Assembly: GCA_008638415.1 (NCBI GenBank)
Contig: VWVT01000008.1
Coordinates: 1 to 64,000, forward strand
Reading direction: 5' to 3'
Length of the DNA: 64,000 nt
DNA from: Nocardiopsis sinuspersici
GTDB taxonomy: Bacteria > Actinomycetota > Actinomycetes > Streptosporangiales > Streptosporangiaceae
Position numbers and translations under genes: made by a program. Below the pieces are notes generated by a model. The model did no database searches. It saw only the letters and a program-made list of their open reading frames with translations, and was not told the DNA's origin. Positions within the stretch are counted from its first letter, which is position 1. Each line of letters opens with the position of its first letter. Below, piece by piece: positions 53,781 through 62,089 of the stretch.

Positions 53781-55052
53781 ATGACCGACGACACCCCCCG
53801 CGTCGACCCCGTCCCCACGCCCCGGACCGCGCCGTTGGGCGCGGCCTTCTGGAGCCTGTGGACCTCCTCGTCGCTGTCCAACCTCGCCGACGGCGTCCTG
53901 AAGGTGGTGCTGCCCCTGATGGCGCTGCGCCTCACCGACTCCCCCGTCCTCATCGCCGGGGTGACGTTCGCGCTGACCGTCCCGTGGCTGTTCTTCTCCC
54001 TTCCGGCCGGGGCCCTGAGCGACCGGCTCGACCGCCGCCGGGCGATGCTCGGCGCCAACCTCGCCCGGGGACTGCTGCTCGGCGCCCTGGCACTGGCGCT
54101 GGCACTGGACCTGGGGTCGATCTGGCTGCTCTACGCGGTGGCGCTGTGCGTCGGCGTCACCGAGACCCTCTACGACACCTCGGCCCAGTCGATCCTGCCG
54201 CAGGTGGTGGGCCGTGACCGGCTCCCACGCGCCAACGGGCGTCTGCACACCGCCGAACTGACCGCCCACCAGTTCCTCGGCCCTCCCCTGGGAGGCCTGC
54301 TCATGGCGCTGGGCGCGGCGGTGGCGTTCACGGCCCCGGCGGCGCTGTGGCTGGTCGCGGTGGGTGCGCTGCTGCTGGTGCGCGGCCGGTTCCGAATCGA
54401 GCGGTCATCACCCACCACCATGCGCGCCGACATCGCCGAGGGGCTGCGCTTCCTGTGGCGCCACCGGATCCTGCGGTCGTTCGCGGTCATGGTGGGAGTG
54501 AGCAACTTCGGCACCAACGCGGCCTTCACCGTCCTGGTGCTCTTCGCGGTCGGCCCGGGCTCGCCCATGGGCCTGTCCGAGCCCGCCTACGGCCTGCTGC
54601 TGACCGCCGTCGCCACGGGCAGCGTGGTCGGTGCCCTGGCCGCCGAGCGGGTCGAGGGGCTGTTGGGCCGGATCTGGACGCTGCGGGCCTGCGTACTCAC
54701 CTTCAGCGTGCTCGTCGGCGTCCCGGCGGTGACCGCCGATCCGTATCCGGTCGCGGTCGGCTTCTTCCTGGGCGGGCTGGGCATCGCCGGGTGGAACGTC
54801 ATCACGGTGTCGCTGCGCCAGCGGATCACCCCCGACCGCCTGCTCGGCCGGGTCAACAGCGGGTACCGGCTGCTGGCCTGGGGCACCATGCCGCTGGGCG
54901 CCGCGGCGGGCGGGCTCATCGCCGAGCTTCTCGGCCTGACCTGGGTGTACGCGACCATGGGGCTGCTGTGCCTGGGGCTGCTCGCCGGACTGGCCCGGAT
55001 GGACGACGCCCGTCTGGCGGCCGCCGAGCGTGAGGCCGACGGCGGCCGGTGA
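53781..55052 (+). CDS. MFS transporter (drug/siderophore exporter type)
   Basis: The 423-residue protein has twelve predicted transmembrane helices and the MFS loop signature 'GALSDRLDRRRAMLGANLA' between helices 2 and 3 (about residue 75). It resembles the EntS/MFS_3 group of exporters. The start at 53781 ('MTDDTPRVD') is close behind the operator; no good Shine-Dalgarno is visible, so translation may be near-leaderless. With its divergent regulator it forms a typical inducible efflux unit. Confidence 0.86.
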   Translation: MTDDTPRVDPVPTPRTAPLGAAFWSLWTSSSLSNLADGVLKVVLPLMALRLTDSPVLIAGVTFALTVPWLFFSLPAGALSDRLDRRRAMLGANLARGLLLGALALALALDLGSIWLLYAVALCVGVTETLYDTSAQSILPQVVGRDRLPRANGRLHTAELTAHQFLGPPLGGLLMALGAAVAFTAPAALWLVAVGALLLVRGRFRIERSSPTTMRADIAEGLRFLWRHRILRSFAVMVGVSNFGTNAAFTVLVLFAVGPGSPMGLSEPAYGLLLTAVATGSVVGALAAERVEGLLGRIWTLRACVLTFSVLVGVPAVTADPYPVAVGFFLGGLGIAGWNVITVSLRQRITPDRLLGRVNSGYRLLAWGTMPLGAAAGGLIAELLGLTWVYATMGLLCLGLLAGLARMDDARLAAAEREADGGR

Positions 55053-55097
55053 AAAAGCGGTGGACGCCCCCGCGCGCCCGGTGGACCATGAGGAGTC

Positions 55098-55859
55098 ATG
55101 ACCGAAACCGACGAAGAGGTTCTCGAGGGCGGCAACGTCGCCGGCCGGGTGGTACGGGTGGGACGGACCGTGCGCAAGCCGTGGCGGCGCTCCTCCCCCT
55201 CGGTGACGGCCCTGCTGGAGTACCTGCGCCGGTGCGGTTACGAGGCCTCGCCTCCCCCGTTCGGCAGGGACGGGCAGGGCCGCCAGGTGCTCGGGTACGC
55301 CCCCGGGACGATGGCCGACCGGATGGCGCCCATGGCGGAGGAGGAGCTGCACCGGCTGGGCGGGGTGATCAGGCGGCTGCACGACCTGACCGCCGCCTAC
55401 CGGCCCCCTGAGGAGCCGGTGTGGGAGGTGCCCATCCCGCACGGGCGCGAGGAGCTGGTCTGCCACAACGACCTGGCGCCGTGGAACCTGGTGCGGGACG
55501 GCGACGCCTGGACGTTCATCGACTGGGACTGCGCCGGTCCGGGCACGCGCATGGGCGACCTGGGATACGCGGCGCACGGCTTCGTGCCGCTGCACGAGGG
55601 CGGCGGTCCCGTGCACGACGCGTGGCGGCTGCGCGCCCTCGCCGACGGCTACGGGTGCGACGACGCCCAGCGCCGGGAGCTGCCCGGCGCGGTCCTGCAG
55701 CGGGTACGCGGCATGTACGACCTGCTGGTGGAGGGTGCGCGGACGGGCCGCCGGCCGTGGGCCCGGCTGTACGCGGAGGGGCACGCCGACCACTGGGGGC
55801 CGGCGGCGCGGTACGTGGAGCGCAACCGCGGGGTGTGGCTGGCGGCGCTGCTGTCCTAA
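55098..55859 (+). CDS. Aminoglycoside phosphotransferase-fold protein
   Basis: The 253-residue protein has the APH/choline kinase catalytic signature 'LVCHNDLAPWNLVRDG' (H-x-D-x4-N, about residue 120) and the metal-binding 'WTFIDWDCAGPGTRMGDLGY' (about 138). The N-terminal nucleotide-binding lobe is short. It phosphorylates a hydroxyl on an unknown small molecule; most actinobacterial homologues are not proven resistance enzymes. GAGGAG precedes the ATG at 55098. It follows the MFS gene on the same strand by 45 nt. Confidence 0.8.
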   Translation: MTETDEEVLEGGNVAGRVVRVGRTVRKPWRRSSPSVTALLEYLRRCGYEASPPPFGRDGQGRQVLGYAPGTMADRMAPMAEEELHRLGGVIRRLHDLTAAYRPPEEPVWEVPIPHGREELVCHNDLAPWNLVRDGDAWTFIDWDCAGPGTRMGDLGYAAHGFVPLHEGGGPVHDAWRLRALADGYGCDDAQRRELPGAVLQRVRGMYDLLVEGARTGRRPWARLYAEGHADHWGPAARYVERNRGVWLAALLS

Positions 55860-55922
55860 GGAACCGTCCCCGGGCGGAGAGGCCGCGCACGTCGCTTCCG
55901 CGGCGTCCCAGGCCGGCGCGCG

Positions 55923-56624
55923 TCAGGCCGGCGCGGTCCAGACGAAGGCGACCGAGATGGGATGGCCGCGAAACCTCTCCCACTTGGGCTTGGCCGCCAC
56001 CCAGGTGTCGTCCACGGTGGCCTCGGACAGCTCGGCGAGGGTCCATCCGGCGGCCGTGGCGGCGCGCACGTGGTCGCTGATGAGGTGGACGTGGGTGGCG
56101 ATGGCGACGTCCTCGCCGGAGGCGTCGGTGTAGTGGGTGGGCATCCCCGAGACCATCGAGAACTGCGGATGGTAGGCGACCAGTACGCAGGTGCCGCCCG
56201 GCCTGACGAGTCGGCGCGCCTCGGCGTAGAGGGGCGCCAGGTCGGGCAGGTGCTCGTCGATGAGCGAGGCGATGGCCAGGTCGTAGGAGGCGCCGGACAG
56301 TCCGGTGTCGCGCACGTCGCCCCGGGTGAGGCTGTCGTGGGCGCCGCGCTCGTGGGCCAGCGCCAGCATCCCGGAGCTGAGGTCGACGCCGTCGACGCGC
56401 GCGACCCCACGGCCGCGCAGCCAGGCGCCGGTGCGGCCGGTGCCGCAGCCCAGGTCGGCGGCGCGGGTGACGGCCGACCAGTCGGGTGCGGTGAGGCCGT
56501 CGAGCAGGGCCAGGTCCATGGCGTCCAGGACGGAGTCCTCGTAGGTGCTCGACCAGCCGTCGTAGCCGGTGGCCACGTCGACGGTGCGGTAGTGGCGGGT
56601 GTCGAAGTCCGCGAAGTCAGGCAT
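55923..56624 (-). CDS. Class I SAM-dependent methyltransferase
   Basis: The 233-residue protein has SAM motif I 'AADLGCGTGRTGAWLRGRG' (about residue 55), an acidic 'VDGVDLSSGMLALA' (about 78) and 'YDLAIASLIDEHLPDL' (about 113). It belongs to the methyltransferase type 11/25 group acting on small molecules; the target is unknown. The ATG at 56624 begins 'MPDFADFDTRHY' with a weak ribosome-binding site. It is divergent from the erm leader. Confidence 0.83.
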   Translation of the reverse strand: MPDFADFDTRHYRTVDVATGYDGWSSTYEDSVLDAMDLALLDGLTAPDWSAVTRAADLGCGTGRTGAWLRGRGVARVDGVDLSSGMLALAHERGAHDSLTRGDVRDTGLSGASYDLAIASLIDEHLPDLAPLYAEARRLVRPGGTCVLVAYHPQFSMVSGMPTHYTDASGEDVAIATHVHLISDHVRAATAAGWTLAELSEATVDDTWVAAKPKWERFRGHPISVAFVWTAPA

Positions 56625-56689
56625 GGGGGCGAGTATGCCGTGGTCGAGGGCGTGCGTGCGAACCGTTTTCGAGCCGCCCGGCCGACGGG

Positions 56690-56726
56690 AAAACCCGTTG
56701 CCGGGGCTCCGGCGGGCTTCTAGGTT
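56690..56726 (+). promoter_or_regulatory. Promoter of the erm leader, WhiB7-like
   Basis: TTGCCG (56698-56703) and TAGGTT (56721-56726) are exactly 17 nt apart. AAAA (56690-56693) lies 4 nt upstream of the -35 hexamer, like the AT-rich element recognised by WhiB7 at antibiotic-resistance promoters. The predicted transcript start falls on or next to the ATG at 56734. Confidence 0.6.
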
Positions 56727-56733
56727 GGCCGTC

Positions 56734-56832
56734 ATGTGCTGCTTCTGCGCTGTCACCGGCCGGGCGTGCGCCTGGCCGGTGAGCGCCCACACCCATGCCG
56801 CCCGGCCCCGGTCCGCTCGCCTGGACCGGTAG
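56734..56832 (+). CDS. Leaderless Cys-rich leader peptide upstream of erm
   Basis: A 32-codon open frame begins 'MCCFCAVTGRACAWP' and ends in TAG at 56830. It has four cysteines in the first 12 residues and a Trp soon after. The ATG lies 7 nt past the -10 hexamer, so it should be the first codon of a leaderless mRNA. Codons 7-16 are contained in a strong hairpin. The position, 246 nt before the erm start, fits an attenuation or translational-control leader; cysteine supply or a stalled macrolide-bound ribosome are both possible signals. No peptide homologue is recognised. Confidence 0.55.
   Translation: MCCFCAVTGRACAWPVSAHTHAARPRSARLDR
56753..56782 (+). promoter_or_regulatory. Hairpin inside the erm leader peptide frame
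   Basis: TCACCGGCC and GGCCGGTGA pair perfectly over 9 bp (56753-56761 with 56774-56782), with an inner GGCG/CGCC stem. Further strong hairpins occur downstream, e.g. CGCGCGCC-GCGT-GGCGCGCG at 57005-57024, so the leader RNA could switch between structures. Confidence 0.55.
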
Positions 56833-57078
56833 TCGGCCCGGTCGCCGCGTTCCCCCTCCGCCGCGCCGCCGTACCGCTCCGCGGTGTCGGCGGCGACGGC
56901 GGTGGTGCGGTGGTCGTGGTGACCGCTCTCGTGTGATCCGCCGGCCCAGGCCCAGTCACGTCCTCTTCCTCCCTCGGACGGGCCGCCCGGACCTCTCCCT
57001 GTCCCGCGCGCCGCGTGGCGCGCGTTCGTGCCGCCCGTCCTCGTCGGCCGCCTCCCGGTGGCTGGAACGGACATCGCT

Positions 57079-57879
57079 GTGGCACGTACCGTACGTTCTC
57101 CTCGCACGGGCGCCGGTGACGACCGGCGCCGCCTCTCCCAGAACTTCCTGGCCGATCCCGCCTGGGCCCACCGCGTGGTGCGTACGTCCGGGGCGGGGCC
57201 CGAGGACCTGGTGGTGGAGGTGGGGCCGGGAGACGGCGCCATCACCCGCTTCCTCGCCCCGGCCGTCCGCCGGGTGCTCGCCTACGAGGTCGATCCCCGT
57301 CTGGCCGAGCGGCTCTCCGAGCGCTACCGCGACCCCGCGACGGGGGTGCGGGTGGTGCGGGCGGACTTCACCCGCGTGCGCCCACCGCGCGGGGAGTTCC
57401 ACGTGGTGGGCAACATCCCCTACGCGCGCACGGCCGACATCGTGCGGTGGTGCCTGGCCGCGCACGGCCTGGCCTCGGCCACGCTCGTCACCCAGTTGGA
57501 GTACGCGCGCAAGCGCACCGGCGGATTCGGGAGGTGGAGCCGGTTGACGGTGCTGACCTGGCCGGAGTGGTCGTGGGCGCTGGCCGGGCGGATCGACAGG
57601 CGGCGGTTCCGTCCGGTGCCCCGGGTGGACGCGGGACTGCTGGTGCTGCGCAGGCGCCGTACGCCCCTGGTGGCCCCCGAACGAATGAACGACTACCGGC
57701 GCACGGTGGAGCTGGGGTTCGGCGGCGCGGGCGGATCGCTGGGCGCTTCGCTGCGCCGTGCCCATCCCGCCCGACGGGTGGACCGGGCCCTGAAACGGGC
57801 CGGGATCGCGCCGGGCGCTCCCGTGGGACACGTGGACCCGGGGCAGTGGCTGGAGGTGTTCGGCGTGCTGAGCGGCTGA
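57079..57879 (+). CDS. erm: Erm-type 23S rRNA (adenine-N6) dimethyltransferase
   Basis: The 266-residue protein is an Erm/KsgA-fold methyltransferase: 'RRLSQNFLADPAWAHRVVR' (about residue 18), SAM motif I 'VVEVGPGDGAITRFLAP' (about 45), 'YEVDPRLAERLSERY' (about 72), the target-adenine motif 'VVGNIPYARTADIVRWCL' (about 112) and the Erm-typical 'TQLEYARKRTGGFGRWSRLT' (about 140), as in ErmE. It would dimethylate 23S rRNA A2058 and give macrolide-lincosamide-streptogramin B resistance. An upstream GTG at 57028 is in frame, but 57079 follows GGAACGGA at a suitable distance. A leaderless leader peptide and hairpins precede it. Confidence 0.88.
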   Translation: MARTVRSPRTGAGDDRRRLSQNFLADPAWAHRVVRTSGAGPEDLVVEVGPGDGAITRFLAPAVRRVLAYEVDPRLAERLSERYRDPATGVRVVRADFTRVRPPRGEFHVVGNIPYARTADIVRWCLAAHGLASATLVTQLEYARKRTGGFGRWSRLTVLTWPEWSWALAGRIDRRRFRPVPRVDAGLLVLRRRRTPLVAPERMNDYRRTVELGFGGAGGSLGASLRRAHPARRVDRALKRAGIAPGAPVGHVDPGQWLEVFGVLSG

Positions 57880-57999
57880 CCGGCCCGGGGCCGGGGCGTC
57901 GCGTGCCACGGGGCCGGAGGCCGGGACGCCGTGCTCTCCCTCCCGGGTGCTCGGCGCCCCGACAGCCGCGGCGGGCCCCACGTACGGGCGTCCCCGTGC

Positions 58000-58734
58000 T
58001 CAGGCGGGCGGGGAGGCGTCGGAGTCCGTGCGTCCACGGGTCCCGCCGCGTTCTCCCTCCCCGACCGCCGGCTCATCCGGCCCGTCGGTGAACGGTCCCC
58101 GTTCCCCGGAGCCCGCTCTCCCGACCGTCTCCAGCAGTCGCTCCAGCCCCTTCTCGAACTCCGCGTCCCAGTCGACCGGGAGGTCCAGCACCTCCCCGAG
58201 CCGGTGGTGCGCGGGCAGCTCCCGTGGACCCGCCCGTTCACGGCGTTGGCGTGTGCCGAGGTTCCCCTCGCCGAACCGGCCGCTGACCTCGGAGACCGCG
58301 AACCCGAGGACGAACGTGCTGAACATCCGTTCCAGTCCGGCCACCTGCTCACCCGGCACACCCGCGTCCAGGAGCGCCCCGTAGAGCGGGTCCACGACGC
58401 GCACCGCCTCGGGGAGCACGACGGGCCTGGTCAGCAGCAGGGGGAACGTCCGGGGATACCGGTGCGCCACCTCGCGGGCGCCCCGTGCGCACACCAGCAG
58501 CCGCTCGCGCCAGCCGAGCGCGGGGCCGGGCCTGGGCACCTCCGCCAGAACGCGGCCGACGAGCCCGTCGAGGAGGTCGTCCTTGCTCCGGAAGTAGCCG
58601 TACAGGGCCATGGGGGTGAGGCCGACCCCGGTCGCGATCGCACGCATCGACACGGCCGGCAGCCCGTGCTCCTCCGAGAGCCGGAGGGCGACCTCGACGA
58701 TCTCCGACCGTCTTTCTTGCCTGACGTTTCCCAT
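58000..58734 (-). CDS. TetR-family regulator of the ABC exporter
   Basis: The 244-residue protein has an N-terminal TetR helix-turn-helix ('EVALRLSEEHGLPAVSMRAI' and 'GVGLTPMALYGYFRSKDDLL', about residues 14-55) and a TetR C-terminal ligand domain, ending in a disordered charged tail of about 40 residues. It is divergent from the ABC transporter genes with a 60-nt AT-rich intergenic operator region and probably represses them. Confidence 0.85.
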   Translation of the reverse strand: MGNVRQERRSEIVEVALRLSEEHGLPAVSMRAIATGVGLTPMALYGYFRSKDDLLDGLVGRVLAEVPRPGPALGWRERLLVCARGAREVAHRYPRTFPLLLTRPVVLPEAVRVVDPLYGALLDAGVPGEQVAGLERMFSTFVLGFAVSEVSGRFGEGNLGTRQRRERAGPRELPAHHRLGEVLDLPVDWDAEFEKGLERLLETVGRAGSGERGPFTDGPDEPAVGEGERGGTRGRTDSDASPPA

Positions 58735-58750
58735 GGCATTACTCTACACC

Positions 58751-58771
58751 GTATACAAGCATTCTATACAG
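58751..58771. promoter_or_regulatory. Operator region of the TetR/ABC divergon
   Basis: GTATA (58751-58755) and TATAC (58765-58769) form an inverted repeat with a 9-nt spacer; on the minus strand TGTATA occurs twice, 13 nt apart. This AT-rich patch lies between the two divergent starts. Confidence 0.55.
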
Positions 58772-58794
58772 CGAACAGAAAGACGAAAACAAGC

Positions 58795-59622
58795 ATGTTG
58801 GAAGCATTATGCCTGACCAAGGCGTTCGGCCCCGTCCACGCCTTGGACCAGTTCACCCTGGTCGCCGAACCCGGTGAGATCGTCGGACTCGTCGGACACA
58901 ACGGGGCGGGGAAGACCACGTTCGCCAACGTCGTCTCGGGACTGCTGCGCCCCGACGGCGGACGGATCCGAGTCAACGGGAAAGCACCCCGTGCCGCGCG
59001 CCGGCTCCTCGGGCTGGCCCCCCAGCACCTCGCGCTGTACCCGACCGCCACGCCCCGGGAGACCCTGCGCCTGTTCGGCGGCCTGTACGGCCTGCGCCGC
59101 CGAAGCCTCGCCCTCGCCGTCGACGAGATCGCCGAGTCGCTCCGGATCACCGGGTTCCTCGACCGCCGGGTGGGGGTGCTCTCCGGAGGCCAGCAGCGCC
59201 GTGTCCAGGCAGCCGCCGCCATGGTCCACCGCCCCTCGCTCCTGCTCCTGGACGAGCCCACCGCGGGCGTGGACCCCGAGACCCGCCAGTCCCTGCTCCA
59301 CGCGGTACGCGCCCGGGCCGAACAGGGCGCGGCGGTCGTCTACACCACCCACTACCTGCCCGAACTCACCGAGTTGGGCGCCAGCATCGCCGTGGCACGC
59401 CACGGTCGGATCATCTCCCGGGGCAGTGCCTCGGAGCTGCTCGACGGCCTGCCCGGGGAGGTACGCCTGGCCTTCGACGACGAGGAGGTGCGCGTACCCA
59501 CCACCGACCCCGCCGCCACCCTGGCCCGGATGCTCACCGGCACCACCAAAGCCGTCCGCGGCGTGGACCTGAGGCAGCCCACCCTCGACGACCTCTACCG
59601 GTCGGTGGCCCATGCGCGCTGA
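58795..59622 (+). CDS. ABC-2 exporter ATP-binding protein
   Basis: The 275-residue ATPase has Walker A 'GLVGHNGAGKTTFANVV' (about residue 32), signature 'VLSGGQQRRVQAAAAM' (about 125), Walker B 'LLLLDEPTAGVDPETR' (about 148) and the switch His in 'VVYTTHYLPE' (about 182). It is of the DrrA/NatA type that powers ABC-2 export. The ATG at 58795 has no strong Shine-Dalgarno. The gene overlaps the permease gene by 11 nt. Confidence 0.9.
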   Translation: MLEALCLTKAFGPVHALDQFTLVAEPGEIVGLVGHNGAGKTTFANVVSGLLRPDGGRIRVNGKAPRAARRLLGLAPQHLALYPTATPRETLRLFGGLYGLRRRSLALAVDEIAESLRITGFLDRRVGVLSGGQQRRVQAAAAMVHRPSLLLLDEPTAGVDPETRQSLLHAVRARAEQGAAVVYTTHYLPELTELGASIAVARHGRIISRGSASELLDGLPGEVRLAFDDEEVRVPTTDPAATLARMLTGTTKAVRGVDLRQPTLDDLYRSVAHAR

Positions 59623-60367
59623 CACCGCCCGCCGGCTGACGCTGCTGGTCCGCCACAACATGGTGCTCCGCCTCCGCGACCCCGGACACCTGGTCAGCTA
59701 CCTGGTCATGCCGATGGTGCTCATGCTCGTGTTCAGCCCGCTCTACCAGGCGGCGCTGCCGGGCGGCGGACGGGCCCAGGCCGTCATCGGCATGCTGGTC
59801 ATGTTCTCCGTGCTCTCGCTGTCGGTCGTGGGTACCGCCCTGCTGACCGAACGCACCTGGCGCACCTGGAACCGGTTGCGCGCGAGTCCGGCCTCGGGTG
59901 TGGAGATGCTCGTCGGCAAGGCGCTGCCCGTCTTCGCCCTCCTGGTCCTCCAGCAGGGACTGCTCCTGCTCTTCGGCTCCCAGGTCGTGGGTATGCCGGT
60001 CACCGGGACGTTCGCGCTGGTCCTGCTGGCGGTCTGCGTGTGGTCCTTCGCCCTCCTGGCGATCGGCGTCGCGCTGGCCGGCTTCGTGCGCAGCCACGGA
60101 GAGCTCGCCGCCGTCAGCGACGTCGGCGCCCTGGCCGTGAGCGCCCTGGGCGGAGCGCTCGCGCCGATCTCCATGATGCCCGCCTGGGCCCAGGCCCTCG
60201 CCCCGCTCTCCCCCGGGTACTGGGCGGTGGCCATGCTCGGTGCCGCCGTCTCCGGAGACACCGGCACCGTGCTCCGGACCGCCCTCGTCCTCGCCCTCGT
60301 CGGAGTGGCCGCGGGCGCCCTGGCCTGCTTCCGCATCGGTCGCGGTATCGGTGACCTGCGGGGGTAG
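59612..60367 (+). CDS. ABC-2 type permease
   Basis: The 251-residue membrane protein has six hydrophobic segments in the ABC-2 pattern ('LVSYLVMPMVLMLVFSPLY', 'AVIGMLVMFSVLSLSVVG', 'PVFALLVLQQGLLLLFG', 'FALVLLAVCVWSFALLAIGV', 'AVSALGGALAPISMMP', 'TALVLALVGVAAGALA') and the conserved 'TERTWRTWNRLRASP' loop. It pairs with the upstream ATPase as a drug or lipid exporter. Translation is coupled through the 11-nt overlap. Confidence 0.88.
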   Translation: MRADTARRLTLLVRHNMVLRLRDPGHLVSYLVMPMVLMLVFSPLYQAALPGGGRAQAVIGMLVMFSVLSLSVVGTALLTERTWRTWNRLRASPASGVEMLVGKALPVFALLVLQQGLLLLFGSQVVGMPVTGTFALVLLAVCVWSFALLAIGVALAGFVRSHGELAAVSDVGALAVSALGGALAPISMMPAWAQALAPLSPGYWAVAMLGAAVSGDTGTVLRTALVLALVGVAAGALACFRIGRGIGDLRG

Positions 60368-60544
60368 GAGCGTGTTCCCGGCGTGGGAGGTCCAGGAGGG
60401 CGACGGCGGATTCGGCCGGCGCACTCCTGGACGAGTCGCCCGCCCCGGTGACGAATGGGCGGTTACCGGCACACAGCGGAGCCGGGGTGTGTTCCACGTG
60501 CTGAAACCCGGTGTCGCCCCCGCCTCCGGCACTAGTCTGAGCGC

Positions 60545-61168
60545 ATGCGCAGACACATCCCCCTGTTCCTGTCCCTCCCGCTCCTCCTCGCCCTCACGGC
60601 ATGCGGCCCGGAGGGGACGGTGTCCGTCGAGGAACCGAATCCCACGCCCCAGGGGCAGGAGACCCCCTCCGAGACACCGTCCGTGAGCGAGTCCCCCAGC
60701 GGGGAGCCGTCCGCGGGTGCCGCCCCCGACCAGGCGCCGGAGGGGGAACCGTCCTCAGGTGTGACCCCGGAGGGAACACCGCCCTCAGGGGGAACCCCGG
60801 AGGAGGCGTTCAGCGAGTCCCACAGCGTCTCGTTCCCGGTCGGCGCCTACAGGCACGAGTACGAGGGGGAGGCCGACGTCGTCTATACCGTCGCCGGCGT
60901 CTCCTCCTCCGGCTCCGGACGGGTGGACTTCACCCTGGAGGTGGAGGTGCCGGATCTGGAGCGGGTGCTCGGGCTCAACAACCTCGAAGCCGTGTGCGAG
61001 ACCGGGGCCGGGGAGGTCGCCGTCGAGAGCACGGACCCGCCGAGTGAGGCGGAGGCGGGCTCCCACACGTTCCCGATGTGGTGCGACGTCGCACCGGGGA
61101 CCGAGGAGCTGCGGATCATCATCCGCCACGGCGGCGAGGAGATGGTGTTCGACGGACCGGTCGGCTGA
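60545..61168 (+). CDS. Putative lipoprotein with Pro/Ser/Glu-rich linker
   Basis: The 207-residue protein has a short basic start, hydrophobic core and lipobox 'LLALTACG' (Cys at about residue 20), so it should be a membrane-anchored lipoprotein. Residues 25-85 are a Pro/Ser/Glu/Gly spacer with repeats of 'PEG'/'PSG' type. The C-terminal 120 residues form a small beta-rich domain with two cysteines ('EAVCETG' and 'PMWCDVA'), possibly a disulfide. Not recognised as a known family. Confidence 0.72.
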   Translation: MRRHIPLFLSLPLLLALTACGPEGTVSVEEPNPTPQGQETPSETPSVSESPSGEPSAGAAPDQAPEGEPSSGVTPEGTPPSGGTPEEAFSESHSVSFPVGAYRHEYEGEADVVYTVAGVSSSGSGRVDFTLEVEVPDLERVLGLNNLEAVCETGAGEVAVESTDPPSEAEAGSHTFPMWCDVAPGTEELRIIIRHGGEEMVFDGPVG

Positions 61169-61188
61169 CCGTCCCGGGCGCGCCTCCC

Positions 61189-62013
61189 TCAGTCCAGGAA
61201 GTCCAGGAGGGCCGCGGTGAGCTCGGCCGGCGCGTCCTCCTGGACGAGGTGCCCGGCCCCGGCGAGCGTGTGCAGCCGCGCGCCGGGGATCGCCTCGGCG
61301 AGCCGCCGGCCGCGTTCGGGCGGCAGCCAGGTGTCCTCCTGGCCCCACACCACCAGCACCGGCAGGTCGAGGTCGGCGTACCCGTCCTCGACCTCGGCGG
61401 TGTGGCGCTCGTCGGCCTGGGCGATCTGGCGGTAGAAGGCGGGCTGGCCGTCCGCGCCGAGCCAGGGGCGCACGAGCGCGTCCAGGGTGTGGGTGCGCGG
61501 TTCGCGGTGCGCGGCCGAGGAGACGTAGGCGCGAACCAGGGCCTCGTGCAGGTGCGGGGGCAGCGCGGCGAACACGTCGGCGTTGGCGTTGACCAGGCGG
61601 AAGAAGTCGCTGCCCCAGGGACGCACGCTGACCGCGTCGACCAGGGCGAGGCGCTCGTAGGCCACCTCGTCCAGGACGGCCGCGCGCAGGGCGACCGCGC
61701 CGCCGAAGTCGTGCGCCACCACGGTGGGGCGCTCCAGCCCCCAGTGGCCCAGGAGCGCGGTGAAGGCGGTCTGCTGGGCGGCCAGGGACACGTCCTGCCC
61801 GTCGTACTTGGCCGAGGCCCCGTAGCCGGGCATGTCCCACACGTGGACGGCGTACCGGGCGCTGAGGGCGCGGGCGACGTGGCGCCAGACGTAGGAGGAG
61901 AACGGTGTGCCGTGCATGAGCACGAGCGGGGCCCCTTCTCCGAGGCGGGCCCAGCGCACGGTTCCGTTGTGCGCCTCGAAGCTCTGGTCGAGTGTCCAGG
62001 TGTCGTCGGTCAA
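61189..62013 (-). CDS. Alpha/beta hydrolase (haloalkane dehalogenase-like)
   Basis: The 274-residue protein has the oxyanion segment 'LVLMHGTPFSSYVWRHVAR' (about residue 27) and the nucleophile elbow 'VVAHDFGGAVALRAA' (about 97), where an aspartate replaces the serine of esterases. This is the arrangement of haloalkane dehalogenases and epoxide hydrolases. The late 'VLVVWGQEDTWLPPERG' and 'GAGHLVQEDAP' supply the acid and catalytic histidine. The true substrate is unknown. A TTG at 62013 is taken as start because AAAGAGGCC precedes it; the longer frame has poor codon use. Confidence 0.8.
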   Translation of the reverse strand: MTDDTWTLDQSFEAHNGTVRWARLGEGAPLVLMHGTPFSSYVWRHVARALSARYAVHVWDMPGYGASAKYDGQDVSLAAQQTAFTALLGHWGLERPTVVAHDFGGAVALRAAVLDEVAYERLALVDAVSVRPWGSDFFRLVNANADVFAALPPHLHEALVRAYVSSAAHREPRTHTLDALVRPWLGADGQPAFYRQIAQADERHTAEVEDGYADLDLPVLVVWGQEDTWLPPERGRRLAEAIPGARLHTLAGAGHLVQEDAPAELTAALLDFLD

Positions 62014-62089
62014 GAGGCCTCTTTCGTGGAGTCGCGGGCAGCGCCAGCTTAGGAGGCGGTGGTGACGGTCGGGGCTCCCCGGCTCCCGG

